The notes beneath the pieces were generated by a model. That model saw nothing but the letters and a program-made list of their open reading frames with translations, was not told where the DNA came from and did no database searches. The position numbers and the translations under genes are program-made. From Ophioderma brevispina (taxonomy: Eukaryota > Echinodermata > Ophiuroidea > Amphilepidida > Ophiodermatidae), in contig JAMKCH010084996.1 of the NCBI GenBank assembly GCA_023653785.1, positions 1 through 64,000 of the forward strand: 64,000 nt of DNA. The letters are read 5' to 3'. Shown here piece after piece: positions 57,028 through 64,000 of the stretch; position 1 is the stretch's first letter; each line of letters opens with the position of its first letter.

Positions 57028-60000
57028 GTAAGCATCTGCTAGACGATTCATGATCCCCAACTTGTATCTCATTAAGTGCCCATTTCTATCTGGAACTTGT
57101 TAATAGGCCTAAAGCAGGCTAAAAACATATGTAATGGTAGTAGAAAACTGAATTTATCTGTGAAGTGGAACACAGTAAGTTACCAAGTGTAAATCATCCA
57201 CAGCAGGGGTGACAAGTAGGGCATAGTGATGATCGAAAATACTACCTTTGTCGTAAAATTTACAACGCTCCGTGCCGTGGTTGTTTTTTTGTTCGTTGAT
57301 ATTCTTATTACATTTCTGTAAGATTAACTTCATATTAAAGGTACTATGTAAATTGTAGTTTTAGGTGCTGTCCATGGAGAACGAGAAAGTTCACGAAAAA
57401 CAGACTTTTTTCGTAAACAGCAATCTGGTACAAGTTCCCAGGATGGAAATGGGCACTGAACGGGATGTGCAAAATTGGTCTATTGCATTATTTCTCTTCA
57501 GAAACGATTGTCCAAAATGTAATACTAACAATAAGTCTCCAGTCTCTTATGTTGGATTAAACTTGGCAAATTATCCCTCTTTTACGGGGACTGCGACAGA
57601 ATTCAGCCTAATTTGGGCAAATTAAAAGTAAAATGCGTGATTTTCGCACGCTATGCGGCGATTTTCGTCATGTTCAGACCTCGTTTGGAGCAAATCACGG
57701 GACGACTTAAACAATTTTGATCCCTCTGGCGGGACGACTTGGAAAATTTTTCCCACTCTGAATCGACTTGGCCTCGGTACGGCCACTGCTTACCCAACAG
57801 ATGATGGTGCTAACCATGTTTTACCATTCGTATTAAAGGTTAAAGGTTATGTTATGCTCACCTTAAGAAAATTGATAGGTGAGATGTCTAAATGATCAAT
57901 TTTGGCAACCTAAACACAGTCATCAGACTTGTTGCCGTCTAGTTACAATGTATACTATACTGTCAAACAAATTTGTTTGTCATGGTGCAGTGTTGGAGAC
58001 CTTGAATTTGTAAAATTTACTTTCCTGAAATAGAGGAGTTATTTATTTTCGCTTAATTCAGTGGCACAGTTTAATGTTATTTGACAGGGGTTTGATTCCC
58101 AGGCTTTTCTTCCCCTTATGGTATTTTTCTTCCATGTTTAAAACCGTAACGGTCCATGGCCGATCGCTAATAGCCCTCGTCCCCCAGAAGCCCAGATTTT
58201 ACCGGAATGTGGTCAACATTTTGGTTATCGAAGAAAGCTACTATTTTTTCTCATTTACCCTGTGAAAAATCTTAGAGCCAAAGAGGGTTTGGTTGGGGAG
58301 TAATGAGCGAAAATTGTACCCCAAAGTGGGTCGACCACAATATTGAAGTTTTTACACAGTAACTCTATGGGGCTTACGAAATCACGTTTTCTGCTCGCAC
58401 ATGAAAACGCATTGAAATTCGGCGCGAACTTTACAGGTGGGGTTTTTGGGTGAAGGCTAATCTATCAAACAAACTTCAGACCTAAATCGGGCCTCCCCCT
58501 TTAACTTTCTAAACCTTATATGGATTTATTTAAGCAGTGCTCACAAAATATATTTCACTAATTTTACTGAGCAGCACACATCATCGACGACCTCGTGAGT
58601 AAATAACATTTTCTCTAGCCTTTTCTGTTGTCGCTCGCTAATTACCCCCCCCACCTAACATCTGACTCTAAATAGGATTGAGGGTTATTTACTGAACAGC
58701 ACAGTATTGCATGGAAAAACAAATAAGCAAAGTATTGCATGGAGGGTATTTTATTTTTATTTATGTCTTATTTAGGGTCCATGGGTAAGTGGTTGGATGG
58801 GTGTTCTTCATAATCCGACTTATAAGAATATAATATAGCCCGCAAATGGCTTATTATTTTCTCTGTGATTTTTTTTTTTAATTGGGAATTTTAAAATGTC
58901 AGTTTTGAGGTGGTTTTAAGTAGTTTATGTTTTTGTGCGTTTGTGTTGTTTGGTCACTGTTTGGTTAATTGGTATTAGCTGGATCCTCTTGTTTTGAAGG
59001 GTCTGTTTTTATGAAGCAGCGACCATTTTAAGCACCAGTAGGCAACCACAAGAAAACAATGTTATGATTCTCACACTCACATTTTCATATACTGTTTGCC
59101 GACATTCAAAAGGTTCAATTTATTGACCAAAGATTCTTGCTTGTACAGTTTCAGTTTAGTAATGACAAAAAGCCAAATTTATTGATATACAATACCCACA
59201 TAAGGTATGATCAATGAAACAATAGCACCATTACATGAAATAATTAAACAGTATTAGTCGAAGAATCTTAAAAAGCGCAATAACAAATAATACTACTTTT
59301 TAAAACTGCTAAACTGTCAAAATCAACTGACAGTCAATTATTGTGAAGAATAATCATTGATCAAGAGAAATTTATCAGTATTATAAGCATCATTAATATG
59401 AGATAAAAAGCTCGTTGCGCTGACGAGTAAATAAGCTTTTTTATAAAGGATTATTCTTTTCTGTTTCTTGTAATCACAGTAGTATGTCATGATCCAAAGG
59501 TAGGCTTTTTGTACACTTTACCTGTAATATTGAACTGTACAAGTCTGATTTTGAGCTAATTTACATAGCCATACATACTACAATAGCCAACACCCTAATA
59601 ATAATAATCTACATAGCTCTTACAAAGAAATTGCACCTGTATCCAATTTATCATACATTACATCAACGGTTTATTTCAATAAAACCTTGTCCATACACAA
59701 AGACAGTGAGCATTTCCCCAAATCTTTGTGCCAAAATATCTTGATACCTGGCTCTGGTATCAAGTGCCATTCTTTGTTACGCACGACAAATATTGGATAC
59801 GCTGTCCTGTTTATGGTATCGGTGCTAGGTAGCACAAGTACAATGGGCCTACATTTTGTTCTGGGAGGCGAGTCAGTTTAGAGTGTACCACAAAAAGCTG
59901 ACTACTTCCATTGTCATCCGGCAAAAGGTGCTGGGAGTTGGGTAAAGTGACTTGGGGAATAGGCTGACCTCAAACAGGGCCTTAAAAGAATGCCATTGTT

Positions 60001-61943
60001 TGTAGTGGGATATTTTCACTTCAGCATGCACCATTCTGGTTAATATGTGAGAATTTGCACAAATTGGCAGATTTTAATTTAAGTATCATGAAGGCCCTAT
60101 CTTAGTAGATTTTTTGGTCAATTTGTTATGTGTTGTAGCATCATGAAAATTTTCAAAGGAAAAGTTGAAAAAAGAACAGTTGAGAACTACCCTTACTATG
60201 GCCACTTGTATTTCGCAATAGAGCAGCATAATCCTCACACTTGTGCACTCCGCATGGAACTATTAAATTGTTGACTTATCATCGTTACTCGTTACGTAGT
60301 GATACTTGTGTGAAATCCAGCGTCAATCAAGGAAAATGTAAACACAGGTGAATTTCATATCGCTGCCTGTATATAACATTGCGGTCCTTGAAGACTGCTG
60401 TCGATATACGGACAAACGCTTGAATTCTATTGTGAAAAATGTTCAATATTTGTAAGGCTGTTTCTAATAGCCCGAGGTTGAGGAAATCTTGGCGCCTAGC
60501 TCACGAGCAAACACAATATCCTGACTAAACAGTTGGCTCAATGGATTGTAAGAACCGTATTCCAAGGATCTTTCCACTTATTACCAGGTTCTCTTCTATG
60601 TCTGTTACACAAATCATAATTTCTATTACTCATCATAATGAATGCACATGGAAAAGATTGGACAGCAACAAAACAAAACATGATGTGATTGTCAAGAACA
60701 TCAGTATATCATTTACCAGCTTCCTAAAATAAAAACCAAAACACATGTAAGCCAATTAAACACTTTTGACCACTGAACACAAAACCACACACATGTAACA
60801 CATGCACACACACCACACACTGTTTGTTCATAACATTTTTGTAAAAAATTAACTTAAATGTTCTGGCCCAATCAATAAACCTTCCCCTCCCTCCCCAATT
60901 CTTTACCCATCAAAATTGAGTTTTTTTATCAAAGAAATGTTCAGATATTTTTCATTAACCACCACGTAATGTAGGCCCGAGAAATGTTTTCCTTATGATT
61001 ATGAATGAAACATCCTTTAAATGTGGTTGACCACTTGGCCTCAAAAAGTCTTATGGGCTACTTTGGTAAATATTTTTGTATGATACAATAAAGTCCATAC
61101 TAAAACTGACATTTGGGGTAAATAAATGTAGAGCTCTTGCTTGATTTTGTAAAGCTTCAAGCTATATTTCCAGTCTCAAAGTTAAAACTTTATGTATGAA
61201 AAAGAAGACCAAAAAAAAAAATAGAAAACAAAAGACATTTGAACAAAAAAATGGCATTTTCTGCAAAGTAACAAATATGCAGATAACAGACTTTGCTGTT
61301 CTCACATGTATGGCAATTTGTGCTTCTACTGTCCAAACAGCTGGACACTGATTTAACTCAAAATTTGTAATTGGGTGTTTTGGTCACTCACCTTAATTCC
61401 ATTATATAGGCTTGCATTCATTATAACCAGTTAAATTAAATTGAAACTGCTTTTAATATTTCCTACATTAGATGAGAAATAATACATGTAGATCTTAGCG
61501 AGTCTGTGAATTTGATAACAAACCGAAGCACTTGCTAAAAGAAATGTTTATACTCTGTCGTAATTCCTTTTCTCTGCATCAAAACTACACCAGCATTCAC
61601 ACCAGACAGAACCATGACAGCGCGCAAGGGAAATACATAGTCACATTATATGCAACAAATCTATGCGCGTGTATGTAGACGCCTATTTCAGAAAAGGAAT
61701 TGCGACAGGAATAGTTAATGCCCAAATTATAGGGAATTTTAACAAAAAAATTACTGAAGTATATGGCACTGTTATTATAATTAGAGAATAATTATGGTGA
61801 AAGAGATTTAATAAAAAGGTAAAAATATAGCATTAGCCAGTTATCACACACACTAATCTTTCCATCTATGATTTATTTTCAGTAATTAGTGCACTATTCC
61901 GCTGTTAATTACAATCTTTTTTTCTGTTGTTTTTGCCTCCTAG
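57028..61943 (+). other. Meis intron 3 (~4.9 kb)
   Basis: Holds a degraded copy of the CAGTGGCGTACC MITE (about 57640-57790, ending CTCGGTACGGCCACTG) and a MITE at 61555-61708, plus AT-rich unassigned sequence. Frames at 57365-57625 and 57653-57895 have no recognisable domain; the second runs through the MITE copy. No exon is recognised between Meis exons 3 and 4, as expected. Confidence 0.6.
61555..61708. mobile_element. 154-bp MITE with CTGTCGYAATTCCTTTTCT termini
   Basis: The left end CTGTCGTAATTCCTTTTCT and right end AGAAAAGGAATTGCGACAG are inverted over 19 bp with one mismatch. The interior contains GCGCGC and GTGTATGTAGACGCC. No ORF. Confidence 0.8.
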
Positions 61944-61994
61944 GCAAGGGCAGATAAGCAGTACTTCTCGAGCAACGAGGAATTAGATAGTCTG
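61944..61994 (+). CDS. Meis: Meis/homothorax homeobox gene, coding exon 4
   Basis: The acceptor TTGCCTCCTAG ends at 61943; the donor GTGAGT starts at 61995. The exon is exactly 51 bp, phase 0 on both sides, as in the family. It encodes ARADKQYFSSNEELDSL, aligned with the family pattern IRxEKPxFSSNPELDxL. Conserved positions are the Arg, Lys, FSSN and ELD. The first residue (Ile to Ala) and Pro positions differ. It forms the start of the MEIS homology region that contacts PBX/Exd. Confidence 0.93.
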
Positions 61995-62977
61995 GTGAGT
62001 AGAGCACCTGGGGATAAAACAACAACATCATCAGTGCTACCAAAACATTGGGCACCGGGGATATTTGTTGATATTGACCAATGTATTCCAAACTTTACCA
62101 ATCGGAGCAATCACTGATCGTATTTGGGTTGGTTATTCAGCGGAAATCTGGTAGTTTATCCAACTGTGTAAGCTGCTGCAGACATGCATAATTTTTTAAC
62201 CGCAATGTTTTCAGAATTTTGTATTAGCGAAATGCAAAGTAAGCATTATCCATTATGGATTTTAATGCAATAAAATTGCTGACTCGAATAAATCTGTTTA
62301 CCAAATTTGGTTATTATATTAATTTTTAAGAGCAATTTTTTGGAGTGTAGAATCAGTGAAACCCTTGCCACAAGTTTAGAATGTTTACGTGTGATTTGCT
62401 CACAAATTTGGTGTTTGAAGGCCATTTGGTTAAAACACTGGATTTGCTTGAAGAGAGTAAATTCCACTAAATTATATCAAATGGAAACAAAATTGGAATT
62501 GATTAAGCAACAACTAAAAAAAAAGTAGAAAAAAAGAAAGAAAAATGCTGGACTGCCTCTTGAAGTTGAGTTGGGTCAGTCGGTATTTTTTTAACCCATT
62601 ATTTGGGAATCAATCGTGTATAAAACCATATGTAGTGTTATTGCTATAATTGCTTCTATGCTTAAATTTCGTAAGAAACAAAATCTATAATCACTTAGGT
62701 AATTAAATTTTTAAAACCAAATAATCAGGTAGTGAAACACATACATGATTTTTTCCCCTACAATTTCCAGAATTTGGATCAGTATTCGTTTGTTCAGATT
62801 TTTTTTCCTACTTATTATTGATTTGGGTTGGTCAGGTCCACAGAACAGGGTTATATTATTTTTTTATTGTTAATCTAAATAATAAACTGACATTCCCCAC
62901 TTGTCTGAACCTAAATTTACCAGCATTTATCAAGTTTACTGATTTTGACCTACCTTGTGTATATCTTTAATTTACAG
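61995..62977 (+). other. Meis intron 4 (983 bp)
   Basis: AT-rich intronic sequence with poly-T and poly-A runs. No element borders or extra exon recognised. Confidence 0.7.
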
Positions 62978-63028
62978 ATGATTCAAGCTATACAGGTATT
63001 GAGATTTCATCTTCTAGAGTTAGAGAAG
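62978..63028 (+). CDS. Meis: Meis/homothorax homeobox gene, coding exon 5
   Basis: The acceptor TTTAATTTACAG ends at 62977; the donor GTGAGT starts at 63029. The 51-bp phase-0 exon encodes MIQAIQVLRFHLLELEK, a helix of the MEIS domain that is almost invariant in animals and contributes to PBX binding and nuclear localisation. The next exon, expected to begin VHELCDNFC, and the homeodomain exons are not found before the window ends. Confidence 0.98.
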
Positions 63029-64000
63029 GTGAGTAACTTGGCTTTTGTTATTGTTATCATTTTCCTGTCTGTATTTTTGTGTTTGTATGTAATTTGAGTG
63101 TAACCATAGATCCATATTACTGTACTATGTGTTTGTAGTTGGGGGGAGACATCAAATTCTTGAGATCCTTACACCTTGCTCCATTTTATGAGTTTCTGTT
63201 AAGATTTTCAAACCAAAAAAAATTCTCCATTCATCCTCTCAGTTTAAAAGACACCTTGGTGTCAATTTGATTTCATCTTTCTAATGGCAAAGTTTGCAAT
63301 GTTTATGCATTAGGGATTCAAGTCGTAAGTGTAATTATGGACACAGCGCACCTTAGTGAAAATGTTTGGTGTCATAACTTTGTAGATTTTGCTGTAGACA
63401 ATATAAAAGTATATACTTTTGAGAGAAAATGACACCATGAATCTAAATAATAGTTGAAATTTGTAGTTTGTGAGAAATTCATTAAAATTATTGTTTTTCA
63501 TCCAAAATTATTGTTTACATCTAAATAATTATGAAATGAATATAAAAAAAAAGATACATTAGTTTTTGTGATCTAGAGACATAAGATAGCAAGCACCCAA
63601 GGATGTTTCTCATTTTTCAGTATTGGTTTTGAATATCAAAATAAAATTATTCAAACTTGAATGTTTTGAATGATGAGTAACTCTGCATAAATATGCTGCA
63701 TTTTCTAATGTGGACAGGAATCATGTTGTCTTTAAGTACTTCATTTGATTAGTGAAAAAAGGTACTGCTGATCACACCACATTTTTTTTCAAACTATTAA
63801 ATAGATTGTCAAAAATTTGATGGCTGTAAAGGCCAAAGATAGATGTCAGTATCTTGTGGGAACTATCAGTATCTTTTCAGTAATTATCACTGAAAATACG
63901 ATGACAATAACGTTCGTAAAGCGATCAAAACACCATGTATGGAATTGTACACGTGCAGCAGAGAAGCCCTTGCAAGCTCGGGCATGACTTTGACACTTTA
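63029..64000 (+). other. Start of Meis intron 5
   Basis: AT-rich intron sequence continuing past the window edge. No further exon recognised. Confidence 0.7.

Overview
This is nuclear DNA from an intron-rich, AT-rich animal, most likely a marine invertebrate. A deuterostome such as an echinoderm or hemichordate fits the tRNA-derived SINEs, the GTCCTTTGGA...GATGTTAAGCC core motif and the repeat style, but the species cannot be fixed from sequence alone. There is no bacterial-type gene organisation. Almost all of the window is intergenic or intronic sequence packed with transposable elements.

The one gene I recognise with confidence is a Meis/homothorax TALE-homeobox gene on the + strand. Its first five coding exons are at 49596-49607 (MAQR), 49832-50070, 56876-57027, 61944-61994 and 62978-63028. 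It runs off the right edge before the rest of the MEIS domain and the homeodomain. Exon 3 is recognisable by its protein pattern but carries about eleven extra bases that break the frame, which looks like uncorrected read error. A perfect PBX-MEIS composite site (TGATTGACAG) lies about 300 bp upstream of the start codon. A second, unidentified coding candidate is a terminal-exon-like ORF at about 15032-15472.

Layout. 1-9.9 kb: a TTAA-flanked MITE, a palindrome, a three-unit tandem array of a tRNA-headed SINE-like sequence, a 44-bp tandem repeat, a TIR MITE, a minus-strand SINE and a minisatellite. 10.6-11.8 kb: decayed LINE reverse transcriptase. 12.3-13.2 kb: a foldback of about 1 kb. 15-17 kb: the candidate exon and a perfect 23-bp-stem hairpin. 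17.3-22.5 kb: two head-to-tail copies of about 2.6 kb that differ by many small indels and by presence or absence of insertions, so probably stitched haplotypes. 23.6-29.0 kb: a plus-strand LINE, itself partly duplicated, interrupted by a 2.85-kb minus-strand LINE with an 11-bp target-site duplication. 30.7-31.2 kb: a polypyrimidine tract. 31.5-37.3 kb: a degenerate minus-strand Ty3/gypsy element with gag, protease, RT, RNase H and integrase remnants. 39.5-47.1 kb: a (TA)n run, a SINE, a foldback of about 0.8 kb and two hairpin MITEs. 49.6-64 kb: Meis, with introns full of MITEs and of a repeat family carrying nuclear-receptor DR1-like motifs.

No new defence or metabolic system is visible. 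The most interesting signals are the Meis promoter site, several MITE families sharing a TTAAAGR terminus (T2/Kolobok-like), and strong signs of assembly duplication and indel error.
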